DNA of 64,000 nucleotides from Luteibacter yeojuensis (GTDB taxonomy: Bacteria > Pseudomonadota > Gammaproteobacteria > Xanthomonadales > Rhodanobacteraceae), in assembly GCF_000964085.1 (NCBI RefSeq), contig NZ_JZRB01000028.1, forward strand, positions 48,024-112,023, given 5' to 3'. The notes beneath the pieces are model-generated. The model ran no database searches. It was not told the DNA's origin and saw only the letters and a program-made list of their open reading frames with translations. Position 1 is the stretch's first letter. Every line of letters begins with the position of its first letter. Of the stretch, positions 54,871 through 62,394 are shown in pieces. Position numbers and translations under genes: made by a program.

Positions 54871-55502
54871 TGCTGTTCCTCTTCGACCTCGACGGCACCA
54901 TCATCGATTCCGAAGTCGGCATCTTCGCCGGTATCCGCCATGCCATGGCCGTCGTCGGGGCACCCGCCCCCGACGACGAGGCCCTGCGTGCCTGGATCGG
55001 GCCGCCTTTGCGCGTCAGCTTCGCCCCGCTGCTCGACCACGACCATGACCGCGTCGAAGCGGCCGTGGCCGCCTACAGCCAGCGCTTCCACGACGTGGGC
55101 TGGTCGGAACACCGCGTGTACGAGGGCATCCCCGAGCTCATCGCCGCCCTCGCCGCCCGCGGCCACCGCTTGGCCATCGTCACCAGCAAGACGCGCGCGC
55201 ACGCCGAACGCATCATCGAGCACCTGCCGTTCGCCGAGGCGTTTGAACGCGTCTACGCGCCTGGCCCGGAAACGGCGCGTAGCGAGAAGGCCGAGATGAT
55301 TGCTGCCGCGCTGAGCGATTTCGAGCACCTGGAGAGCGACGCCTTCATGGTCGGCGACCGCCGCTATGACATGGAAGGCGCCGTGGCCAATGGGGTGCGC
55401 GGTATCGGCGTGCTGTGGGGTTTTGGTGATCGTGAGGAGCTCGACAAGGCGGGTGCGTGGAAGGTGATTGCAACACCGGCGGAGATGCTGGCGTTCGCCT
55501 GA
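54870..55502 (+). CDS. HAD-family hydrolase, phosphoglycolate-phosphatase-like
   Basis: A 210-residue HAD phosphatase. Motif I is DLDGT (Asp6/Asp8), motif II lies in VTSKTRAHAE, motif IV is GDRRYDMEGA. The cap is of the Gph type. Coupled to pgk by a TAATG junction, suggesting a metabolite-repair or phosphoglycolate role beside glycolysis. Its last 23 or so codons and following 60-70 bp are duplicated about 2 kb downstream (57419-57566). Confidence 0.88.
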   Translation: MLFLFDLDGTIIDSEVGIFAGIRHAMAVVGAPAPDDEALRAWIGPPLRVSFAPLLDHDHDRVEAAVAAYSQRFHDVGWSEHRVYEGIPELIAALAARGHRLAIVTSKTRAHAERIIEHLPFAEAFERVYAPGPETARSEKAEMIAAALSDFEHLESDAFMVGDRRYDMEGAVANGVRGIGVLWGFGDREELDKAGAWKVIATPAEMLAFA

Positions 55503-55520
55503 TCCATCCGAGGCAGGGTG

Positions 55521-55567
55521 TTATCCACACGGGATGTGGATACGCCCTGCATAACGCTGTGGACAAC
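55521..55567. repeat. 47-bp DnaA-box-like repeat, copy R1
   Basis: Begins 19 bp after the HAD stop. It contains an exact consensus box TTATCCACA (55521-55529), an inverted partner TGTGGATAC (55535-55543) and a third box TGTGGACAA (55558-55566). The first two form an 8-bp head-to-head palindrome. Copies R2-R4 align without gaps. Confidence 0.85.
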
Positions 55568-55693
55568 TCGTCCAATGCCCCGTGCGACAAGCGCTTACGT
55601 CATAGCGCTCACGAACTGACCACATCGCTTCCCGCGGTGCCGAGGCCGCCGTACCCTAGGGCGCATATCGCACCGGATAGTCACGGAGGAACC

Positions 55694-56029
55694 ATGCGTC
55701 GCATTACCCTGCTTATCCCGGCCGCAGCCCTTGCCTGCGCCGCATCCGCCCATGCCGCCGACGGGGCCACGGCGCCAGCGACGTGGACGCCGTCATCCCA
55801 TGTCGCGGCCAGCGCCTATGCACCCGCAAAGTCCCCCTTCGACGCCGGCTTCAAGCCAAGGCCAGCCGGCATAGGCGAGCAGACTGTGCGGAACCTGGCA
55901 GGCCTCGCGTTGCAGGCTACCGCCCACGCGGAACCCGCCCCGCGCTCCGGCACGCTCAAGTACGTCAATGTTGGCGACATCGGCTACCGGCGCGATCCGG
56001 TCACTGGTGGTACCGTTCCGGTGCAGTAA
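55694..56029 (+). CDS. Small exported protein, unknown function
   Basis: A 111-residue protein with a Sec signal peptide (MRRITLLIPAAALACAASAHA, cut about residue 21-22). The mature part is short and unrecognised, with APAKSPFDAGFKPRPAGIGE and a Gly/Val-rich end GDIGYRRDPVTGGTVPVQ. GGAGGA precedes the ATG at 55694. Repeat R1 is upstream and R2 begins 11 bp after the stop. I cannot assign a function. Confidence 0.72.
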   Translation: MRRITLLIPAAALACAASAHAADGATAPATWTPSSHVAASAYAPAKSPFDAGFKPRPAGIGEQTVRNLAGLALQATAHAEPAPRSGTLKYVNVGDIGYRRDPVTGGTVPVQ

Positions 56030-56040
56030 GCGCCGGGCAG

Positions 56041-56087
56041 TTATCCACACAGCGTGTGGAAAGCCCCTGAATAAGCCTTTGGACAAC
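56041..56087. repeat. 47-bp DnaA-box-like repeat, copy R2
   Basis: Exact TTATCCACA at 56041-56049, with a perfect TCCACAC-3-GTGTGGA palindrome and a diverged third box TTTGGACAA. The most diverged copy, but collinear with R1, R3 and R4 over 47 positions. Confidence 0.8.
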
Positions 56088-56204
56088 CCGCCGCCCGCCA
56101 GTCCGAACAAATAGTTATGTTTTGCTGGTGGCGGCATGCCCATGCACGCTGCCACGACCGGGCCGTTGACTGTATCCTCCTGCCCTCTTTCTAAGGCAGG
56201 CAGG

Positions 56205-57410
56205 ATGAACGTCAAGGACATGGATGGCTGCGCGCTAGCGCCAGCGAGGCGTACGTGGGTCGAAATCATACCGATAGCATTGAGGCGCGCGCTCGCGCCA
56301 TTCCTGCTTTCGCGCTTCGCTATCGCCATGCTTCTCGCGCTTGCGCCGGCGCTGGCATCCAGGCCGGTGGATGCATGGAACCGCGATGACGGCACCGCGC
56401 TGCGACTATCGGCTCCTGCCCTGCGCGACGGCGTAGCACGCGTAGCGATAGCGAACGACGCCGCCTGGTACTTCTCGATCGCACGGGACGGCTATGACGA
56501 GCGGCCGTTCGATACGACGCGGCAAGCGAACTGGGCATTCTTTCCGCTCCACCCCCTGCTTTGGAGGGCCGCCGCCGCCATCACCGGGGAGTGGGTGTGG
56601 TCAGGCATTGCCATGGCCAACATGCTCTTCCTGATGGCGCTCTGCATGCTGTGGCACCTGGTCAGGGAGCACACCGAGCAGGATGCCGTGGCTGATACCG
56701 CCGTGCTGTTTGCCTGCATTTGGCCATCCAGCTACTTCATGTCGCTGCCACACACCGAAGCGATTTTCCTCCTGCTAGTGGCAACCTCGCTGCTCGCGTC
56801 CGCCCTTCGTGCATTCGGGGTGGCCGGCATTGCCACCGCACTGGCATCGGCGACGCGTTTTAACGGGTTGTTCCTCGTCCCCTCGCTCGGCCTTGCCTGG
56901 TGGCGCGGCGATCGCCGCGCCGCTGACCTTGTGTGGCTGGCGGTTGCGGCCACGGGGACCGCGGCGTTCGCCATCTATCTATGGCGCGCTACGGGCAACC
57001 CGTTCGCGTTCAAGGACATCCAGGCCGCATGGGGCCGGCACGTCACCACGCCCTGGGCCGCGATCGTGGACTACGCGGGGCACCCAGCGAAGGTTGCCGT
57101 CGCCTGGAACCCAAGGCTGCTCCACTTCATGTCAACGATGCTGGGTATCGCCAGCATCGTCACTTGCTGGCGTCGAGGCTGGCACCAGATCGCGATATTC
57201 ACCGGGCTGACGCTACTCGCCCCGCTTGCCACGGGGACGCTTACGTCTATCACTCGCTACCTTGGTGTAGCGCCCGGCCTATATATCGCCCTTGCGATGT
57301 GGGCGCACGAAAGACCAAGGCTCGGCCAAGCGCTCCTCGTCGCATGCAGCATGTGCCTCGCGCTGATGTGCGCCCTTTTTGCAGCAGGGTTCAATATGGC
57401 TTCTGCATAA
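56205..57410 (+). CDS. PIG-V-like polytopic mannosyltransferase-family membrane protein
   Basis: A 401-residue inner-membrane protein with about eight to ten spans. The first periplasmic loop holds NDAAWYFSIARDGYDERPFD and NWAFFPLHPLLWRA. Further motifs are WPSSYFMSLPHTEAIFLLL and ASATRFNGLFLVPSLGLAWW. This Trp-Tyr..GY..FFPL-P arrangement is that of bacterial PIG-V/GT-C proteins, which use polyprenyl-phosphate sugars. The ATG at 56205 is preferred over 56136. It has no glycan gene neighbours except the lectin genes that follow. Confidence 0.75.
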   Translation: MNVKDMDGCALAPARRTWVEIIPIALRRALAPFLLSRFAIAMLLALAPALASRPVDAWNRDDGTALRLSAPALRDGVARVAIANDAAWYFSIARDGYDERPFDTTRQANWAFFPLHPLLWRAAAAITGEWVWSGIAMANMLFLMALCMLWHLVREHTEQDAVADTAVLFACIWPSSYFMSLPHTEAIFLLLVATSLLASALRAFGVAGIATALASATRFNGLFLVPSLGLAWWRGDRRAADLVWLAVAATGTAAFAIYLWRATGNPFAFKDIQAAWGRHVTTPWAAIVDYAGHPAKVAVAWNPRLLHFMSTMLGIASIVTCWRRGWHQIAIFTGLTLLAPLATGTLTSITRYLGVAPGLYIALAMWAHERPRLGQALLVACSMCLALMCALFAAGFNMASA

Positions 57411-57418
57411 GAAAAAGA

Positions 57419-57502
57419 GTCTTCGCCGACCGCGAGGAGCTCGACAAGGCCGGCGCGTGGAAGGTTATCGCCAAGCCAGCGGAGATATTGGCGTTTGCCT
57501 GA
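57419..57502 (+). pseudogene. Fragment: duplicated 3' end of the HAD phosphatase gene
   Basis: This stretch reads FADREELDKAGAWKVIAKPA then EILAFA and stop, nearly identical to the last 26 residues of the HAD protein ending at 55502. There is no start codon or remaining domain, so it is a remnant. The similarity continues past the stop into repeat R3 just as the intact gene continues into R1. The whole 57411-57784 gap holds this fragment, R3 and the leader of the first lectin gene. Confidence 0.85.
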
Positions 57503-57520
57503 TCCAGCGGATGCGAGGTG

Positions 57521-57567
57521 TTGTCCACACCGGGTGTGGATACGCCATGCATAACGCTGTGGACAAG
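57521..57567. repeat. 47-bp DnaA-box-like repeat, copy R3
   Basis: TTGTCCACA at 57521-57529, TGTGGATAC at 57535-57543 and TGTGGACAA at 57558-57566. The first pair makes a TCCACAC-CGG-GTGTGGA hairpin. It follows the HAD remnant and is closest to R1. Similarity to R4 extends about 100 bp further downstream in patches. Confidence 0.85.
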
Positions 57568-57738
57568 TCACCTCGGGCCTTATGCGACAACCACTTGGCT
57601 TGCATTGACGACATGATGACCAAGCCCGCGCTCCGTCGCGGCACAGGCGTGTGACAGGGTTCGCCTACGCAACGCAATGAACTTGCCTGACGTCATATCG
57701 GGCTCGGCGCCTCCAGCGAAGCGCACCCCTCCTTACTA

Positions 57739-57778
57739 GTCTCCTTGACGCGCCAGCTGGGCGCGTCGCAAGGGAGAC
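57739..57778 (+). promoter_or_regulatory. 5'-UTR hairpin that buries the Shine-Dalgarno of the first lectin gene
   Basis: GTCTCC (57739-57744) pairs with GGAGAC (57773-57778), and GACGCGCC (57747-57754) pairs with GGCGCGTC (57760-57767) around a five-base loop. The AGGGAG ribosome-binding site of the gene at 57785 lies in the distal strand. This could be a thermometer or other translational switch; function is inferred from the fold only. Confidence 0.55.
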
Positions 57779-57784
57779 CGTTAT

Positions 57785-58327
57785 ATGAAACGCATCGTTG
57801 TACGAATAAGCGCCTTTACCGTGGGCGTGCTTCTCGCCGCGACGGCGCTGGGCGTGCGCGCCGAGGTGCTTGGTTCGGGCTACGCCATGGCCGTGGGCCA
57901 ACGCCTCTACTCGGCCAACCACGCGTACTACGCCATGCTCCGGCCCGACGGTGCCTTCGCCGTCCATCGGCGTGACGGCAGCATCCACTGGGCGACACCC
58001 ACGTCGGGAACGGGTGCAGTGTGGGTCACGATGCAGCGCGATGGGAACTTCGTCCTGACCGCGCAGGACGGCACGCCCGTATGGCACACCGCCACCCGCG
58101 GCCCGCATCGCATGCTCGGCGTGGGCAATTGGGGCGGCGCTGTCGTGATCAACGCGAAGCGATGGAAGCCGCGGCACCGCTGGGCCGAACCGACGGTGGA
58201 AGACGTCCTCACGCACAAGGGAAAGCTGGCCTGGCAGTCGCCCGCGCCCGATTACGTGGCGGCCTTCCAACCTCCGAAGCACGGCAAGGGAAAGAAGAAA
58301 ACGAAGTCAGTGACGCCGATGCCGTAA
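57785..58327 (+). CDS. Exported bulb-type (monocot mannose-binding) lectin domain protein 1
   Basis: A 180-residue protein with a signal peptide (cut about ALGVRA-E, residue 26) and one B-lectin domain (about 27-125). The carbohydrate sites follow Q-x-D-x-N-x-V-x-Y. Here site one is degenerate (RPDGAFAVH, 53-61) and site two nearly intact (QRDGNFVLT, 84-92). A basic tail (KHGKGKKKTK) ends the protein. It is likely periplasmic or secreted and may have lost one sugar site. First of three tandem paralogues with identical motif spacing. Confidence 0.83.
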   Translation: MKRIVVRISAFTVGVLLAATALGVRAEVLGSGYAMAVGQRLYSANHAYYAMLRPDGAFAVHRRDGSIHWATPTSGTGAVWVTMQRDGNFVLTAQDGTPVWHTATRGPHRMLGVGNWGGAVVINAKRWKPRHRWAEPTVEDVLTHKGKLAWQSPAPDYVAAFQPPKHGKGKKKTKSVTPMP

Positions 58328-58335
58328 CACCGGAG

Positions 58336-58382
58336 ATATCCACACCAAATGTGGATACCCCTTGCATAAGGCTGTGGACAAC
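58336..58382. repeat. 47-bp DnaA-box-like repeat, copy R4
   Basis: ATATCCACA at 58336-58344, TGTGGATAC at 58350-58358 and TGTGGACAA at 58373-58381. It begins 8 bp after the first lectin gene's stop and precedes the second lectin gene. The outer palindrome TATCCACA-5-TGTGGATA is perfect. Confidence 0.85.
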
Positions 58383-58605
58383 TCCGATTCCCCCTTACAC
58401 GACAGGTACTTGGTTTTCCCTGCTCACGCGATGACCACGCCTACAGCCTGACAGCGAAAGTCGACGCTTATGCAGGGGTTCGCCTACACGCAGCGGGTCA
58501 TGCGGCCGACACGACGACGAGGTATCGGCCTAGGTACGCAGTCGAGTGGTGAGCGTAAGCTCTCGTCCTCTGCACCACCTCAACAGCCAAGGAAGAACGA
58601 ACGTC

Positions 58606-59145
58606 ATGAAGACACCTATCAAGGGACGGCCTGCCGCCGTGCTGGTGGCGGCACTGCTCCTCGCCAGTAGCGGTCTACACGCCGAGGTACTCGGCGCAGG
58701 CTACTCGATGCACCCCGGCCAACACCTCTACTCGGGGAACAAGCAACATTTCGCCATGCTCCAGGCGGACGGCAACTTCGCCGTGTACACGGCGAGCGGC
58801 CGGACGACATGGGCGACTGGGACCGCTGGCTCGGGGGCCGTCAAGGCGACCATGCAGCGCGACGGCAATTTCGTTCTGCATGACGCCGCGGGCAACGCGG
58901 TGTGGAAGTCGGGCACCCGTGGTCGGCACCGCATGTTCGGGGTGGCCAATTGGGGAAGCGCCGTCATCCTCAACGCACGAAAGTGGAAGCCCTGGAACAA
59001 GAGTGCCGAACCCTTCGTCGAAGACGTGCTCAAGCGACGCGGCAAACTCGACTGGCAATCCCCTTCGTCGGGCTCCACCGCGCCGCATCGACGTGCCGCT
59101 GCCAACGTGGACCAAAAGGGAAAAGGGAAAGTGCGCAAACCGTAG
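58606..59145 (+). CDS. Exported bulb-type lectin domain protein 2
   Basis: A 179-residue paralogue of the preceding protein. It has a signal peptide (to about LHA-E, residue 26) and a B-lectin domain with sites QADGNFAVY (53-61) and QRDGNFVLH (84-92), each one residue off the canonical motif. A shared domain end follows (FGVANWGSAVILNARKWKPW, then VEDVLKRRGKLDWQSP) and a basic tail. AAGGAAGA precedes the ATG at 58606. The high similarity across the mature protein shows recent tandem duplication with lectin 1. Confidence 0.83.
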   Translation: MKTPIKGRPAAVLVAALLLASSGLHAEVLGAGYSMHPGQHLYSGNKQHFAMLQADGNFAVYTASGRTTWATGTAGSGAVKATMQRDGNFVLHDAAGNAVWKSGTRGRHRMFGVANWGSAVILNARKWKPWNKSAEPFVEDVLKRRGKLDWQSPSSGSTAPHRRAAANVDQKGKGKVRKP

Positions 59146-59206
59146 CGTATCAACGGACTACTTGTCTTTAACCGCATTATTTTTTTGTCTGAATGGAATC
59201 TTGAAC

Positions 59207-59776
59207 GTGAAAAGGATTTTGAACAGGTTCGTCGTGGCTTTTGCCGCAATCGTGTCGCTCACCGGAACGACTTGGGCTAACGCAGGCGTGCTTCATCCTG
59301 GCAACTCCCTCGCTACCGGCCAAGCTGTTAGCTCATCGAACGGGCGTTACCGAGCAGTCCTGCAGGATGACGGGAACTTCGTCGTGTATAGGGGCGATGG
59401 CGCGATCATGTGGGCAACCTGGACCCAGGGCAGTGGTGCGCGGCACGCGATTATGCAAACGGACGGAAATTTCGTTCTTTACGCCGGCGACGGTCGGCCG
59501 GTTTGGTCCACCGCTACCCAAGGCAGGGACAGCATTTTTACCGTCAGTAATTGGGGGCAGGCCATGGTCCTCAAGGTAAAGAAATGGGACGCCAGCGGAG
59601 AAGTCGAGGTTTTGCTTCGCAAAGGTTCGAAGCGATCCTGGGTAGCGCCGCAATGGGATAACCCTCCTCCGAAGGCGCCGCCCAAGAGCCCCCATTGCCT
59701 CGGCGATCCGAAGGCGTGCGCCGCCAAGTCACTACGGACCCCGTTTGGCGGTCACGTCACCATCCCGTTTAGGTAG
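59207..59776 (+). CDS. Exported bulb-type lectin domain protein 3
   Basis: A 189-residue paralogue with two fully canonical sites, QDDGNFVVY (53-61) and QTDGNFVLY (84-92), and so the most likely active sugar binder of the three. Signal peptide to about WANA-G (residue 26). The C-terminus differs from the others: Pro-rich (NPPPKAPPKSP), with two cysteines (HCLGDPKACAAK). The start is GTG at 59207; an in-frame TTG at 59201 is an alternative. The upstream 60 bp are unusually AT-rich (seven-T run) and lack the DnaA-box-like repeat. Confidence 0.8.
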   Translation: MKRILNRFVVAFAAIVSLTGTTWANAGVLHPGNSLATGQAVSSSNGRYRAVLQDDGNFVVYRGDGAIMWATWTQGSGARHAIMQTDGNFVLYAGDGRPVWSTATQGRDSIFTVSNWGQAMVLKVKKWDASGEVEVLLRKGSKRSWVAPQWDNPPPKAPPKSPHCLGDPKACAAKSLRTPFGGHVTIPFR

Positions 59777-59784
59777 GGTGCGCC

Positions 59785-60096
59785 ATGATGTACATGTTGT
59801 TCGCCGTGTTCGCTGCGCCCATGCAAGATGGGGCGTCCGTGCAAGCGATATATGTCAATCCTGACGACTCGCGGGAATGGTCGTCGCCACTTCTACCGGG
59901 AACGCGCGCAGAGCCCATGACGCTCGACCCGACGTTCAAGACGCTGCGGCCTGCGAATTCATACGCTGACGTCTTGGCGTGCGCCGCCATGTCCATAGCC
60001 ATCTTCGCCGCCACCAAGGGCCGCGAAGGCGCCTCGTGCCCCGCCACGCCGGCACGGCAAGAGATTCCCCAGCATTGGGAACGCACCACGAAGTAG
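59785..60096 (+). CDS. Small hypothetical protein after the lectin genes
   Basis: A 103-residue predicted protein beginning MMYMLFAVFAAPMQDGASVQ. The N-terminus is mildly hydrophobic and could be a weak signal peptide; a second hydrophobic stretch is YADVLACAAMSIAIFAATKG. No family is recognised. It begins 8 bp after lectin 3 and ends just before a terminator, which supports co-transcription. Ribosome-binding site is weak, so confidence is moderate. Confidence 0.55.
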   Translation: MMYMLFAVFAAPMQDGASVQAIYVNPDDSREWSSPLLPGTRAEPMTLDPTFKTLRPANSYADVLACAAMSIAIFAATKGREGASCPATPARQEIPQHWERTTK

Positions 60097-60102
60097 GAGA
60101 AC

Positions 60103-60130
60103 AAAAACCCCGGGCAAGCCCGGGGTTTTT
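60103..60130. terminator. Bidirectional rho-independent terminator
   Basis: A 13-bp perfect inverted repeat (AAAAACCCCGGGC / GCCCGGGGTTTTT) with a two-base centre lies between the small ORF and the convergent tkt gene, with A- and T-runs at either end. Confidence 0.94.
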
Positions 60131-60154
60131 GCTTCCATCGCTGTCGCGAAAAAC

Positions 60155-62167
60155 TTACTTCACGACCTCATTCACCGCGTCGATCACCGCATGCGTGGTG
60201 ATGCCGAAGTGCTCGTAGAGCACCTTGATCGGTGCGGAGGCGCCGAAGGTGCTCATGCCGACGACCTTGCCGTCGAGGCCCACGTACTTGAACCAGAAGT
60301 CCACGGCGGCGGCTTCGACCGCCACGCGGGCGCGGCACCACGACGGCAGCACGCCTTCGCGGTATTCCGGCGACTGTGCGTCGAACTCTTCCGTGCAGGG
60401 CATGGACACCACGCGGGTGGGCGTGCCCTTGTCGCCCAGGGCCTTGGCGGCTTCGACGGCGATGCCGACTTCCGAACCCGTGGCGATGATGATGGCCTTG
60501 AACTTCTCGCTGGGCTCGAACAACACGTAGCCGCCCTTCTCGATGTCGGCCACCTGCGCGTCGGTGCGCGGGTTATGCTCCAGGTTCTGGCGCGAGAAGA
60601 TCAGGCACGACGGGTTGCCGGCGCGCTCGATGGCCTTCTTCCACGACACGGCGGATTCCACGGCATCGGCCGGGCGCCACACGCGGTTGTTCGGGATGAG
60701 GCGCAGCGAACCCAGGTGTTCCACCGGCTGGTGGGTGGGGCCGTCTTCGCCCAGGCCGATCGAATCATGCGTGTACACGTGGATGGCGTGCGCCGGGATG
60801 AGGCACGACATGCGCACGGCGTTACGGGCGTAATCGGAGAACACCAGGAACGTGGCGTCGTACGGGATGAAGCCGCCGTGCAGCGCGATGCCGTTCGAGA
60901 TGGCCGACATGCCGAACTCACGCACGCCGTAGTGGATGTAGTTGCCCTGGTCGCCACCGGTGGAGATGTTCTTCGAACCCTTCCAGATGGTGAGGTTCGA
61001 CGGGGCGAGGTCGGCGGAGCCGCCGATCAGTTCCGGCAGCAGCGGGCCGAAGGCATCGAGCGACATCTGCGAGGCCTTGCGCGACGCGACGACGGGGCCG
61101 TCGGCCTGCAGCTTCTTGATGAAGGCCGCGGAGCCGTCCTTCCAGTCTTTCGGCAGCTCGCCCGAGAGGCGGCGCTTGAGTTCGGCGGCGAGCTCGGGGT
61201 GGGCCTTGGCGTAGGCGTCGAACTGCTCGTTCCAGGCCTTCTCCGCCTTGGTGCCGGCATCCTTGGCGTTCCACGAGCTGTAGATCTCATCGGGGATGAC
61301 GAACGGCGGGTAGTTCCAGCCGAGGCGCTCGCGCGTGAGCGCCACTTCCTTCTCGCCCAGGGCGGCGCCATGGGATTCTTCCTTGCTTTCCTTGTTGGGC
61401 GAACCGAAGCCGATGATGGTCTTGCAGATGACCAGGCTGGGCTTTTCGCTCTGCGCGGTAGCCGAGGCGATGGCGGCCTTGATGGCCTCCGGGTCGTGGC
61501 CGTCGACGGGCTTGCCGTCCTTGCCCACCACCACGTTCCAGCCGTAAGCGCGGAAGCGCTCGGCGGTGTCGTCGGTGAACCAGTCGTGCACTTCGCCATC
61601 GATGGAGATGCCGTTGTCGTCGTAGATGGCGACGAGCTTGCCGAGCTTCAGCGTGCCGGCGAGGGACGACACTTCGTGCGAGATGCCTTCCATGAGGCAG
61701 CCATCACCCACGAACACGTAGGTGTGGTGGTCGACGATGTCGTGGCCGGGACGGTTGAATCGCTCGGCGAGCACCTTCTCGGCGATGGCGAAACCGACGG
61801 CGTTGGCAAGGCCCTGGCCCAGCGGGCCGGTGGTGGTCTCGACGCCCGGCGTGTGGCCGAACTCGGGATGGCCGGCGGTGTGGTGGTCGAGCTGGCGGAA
61901 ATTCTTGAGGTCTTCGATCGGCAGGTTGTAGCCCGTCAGGTGCAGCAGCGCGTACTGCAGCATGGAGCCGTGGCCGTTGGACAGGATGAAACGGTCGCGG
62001 TTGGGCCAATGCGGGTTAGCCGGGTTGTGGTGGAGGAAATCACCCCACAGCACCTCAGCGATATCGGCCATGCCCATGGGCATGCCCGGGTGGCCCGAAT
62101 TCGCAGCTTGCACACCATCCATGGCCAGGGCGCGGATCGCATTGGCGCGTTCGCGGCGTGTCGTCAT
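60155..62167 (-). CDS. tkt: Transketolase
   Basis: Thiamine-diphosphate enzyme of the pentose phosphate pathway moving two-carbon units between sugar phosphates. The 670-residue protein has [20 protein letters not shown], the ThDP-binding [18 protein letters not shown]...[42 protein letters not shown] and the C-terminal domain. GGAG precedes the ATG at 62167; the longer frame to 62245 is unlikely. It ends 25 bp from the shared terminator. Confidence 0.97.
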   Translation of the reverse strand: MTTRRERANAIRALAMDGVQAANSGHPGMPMGMADIAEVLWGDFLHHNPANPHWPNRDRFILSNGHGSMLQYALLHLTGYNLPIEDLKNFRQLDHHTAGHPEFGHTPGVETTTGPLGQGLANAVGFAIAEKVLAERFNRPGHDIVDHHTYVFVGDGCLMEGISHEVSSLAGTLKLGKLVAIYDDNGISIDGEVHDWFTDDTAERFRAYGWNVVVGKDGKPVDGHDPEAIKAAIASATAQSEKPSLVICKTIIGFGSPNKESKEESHGAALGEKEVALTRERLGWNYPPFVIPDEIYSSWNAKDAGTKAEKAWNEQFDAYAKAHPELAAELKRRLSGELPKDWKDGSAAFIKKLQADGPVVASRKASQMSLDAFGPLLPELIGGSADLAPSNLTIWKGSKNISTGGDQGNYIHYGVREFGMSAISNGIALHGGFIPYDATFLVFSDYARNAVRMSCLIPAHAIHVYTHDSIGLGEDGPTHQPVEHLGSLRLIPNNRVWRPADAVESAVSWKKAIERAGNPSCLIFSRQNLEHNPRTDAQVADIEKGGYVLFEPSEKFKAIIIATGSEVGIAVEAAKALGDKGTPTRVVSMPCTEEFDAQSPEYREGVLPSWCRARVAVEAAAVDFWFKYVGLDGKVVGMSTFGASAPIKVLYEHFGITTHAVIDAVNEVVK

Positions 62168-62260
62168 CGGCGTTCTCCAGTTCACAGGGGCGGGTGAAAG
62201 CGCCCATTGTCGCGCATCGCGTATCACGTTGTCGTGGACGTTCATGCCGCAGGCTGGAAG

Positions 62261-62285
62261 TTAACCCGGCCTTAATCTTTTGACT
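62261..62285 (+). promoter_or_regulatory. Conserved upstream motif of OMP gene 1
   Basis: TTAAC-C-CGG-CTTAAT-TTTTGACT lies about 110 bp before the ATG and matches a nearly identical block at 63176-63199 upstream of the paralogue. It may be a -35 region with a regulator site. Confidence 0.45.
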
Positions 62286-62394
62286 TCGATTTTTGAATTT
62301 CTTCAGGTTCGGGGCGCTCTAATGGTTCACGACCACCTGCACTCCCCCATCCCCATGGCGGGTGGCTCGCCCCGAAAATAAGAGGAACATCCCC

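Noticed and set aside
55521..58382. Chromosomal or plasmid replication origin
   Set aside because: There is no dnaA, dnaN, rep or par gene, no AT-rich unwinding region beside the boxes, and the context is pgk/tkt.
55503..59145. Integron-like cassette array (gene plus palindromic repeat after each stop)
   Set aside because: The repeats lack attC core sites (GTTRRRY/RYYYAAC) and no integrase gene is nearby. The DnaA-box-like reading explains the conserved bases better.
60191..62197. 668-codon plus-strand frame opposite tkt
   Set aside because: Low-complexity, Val/Gly/Arg-rich shadow of the transketolase gene; no ribosome-binding site or domain.
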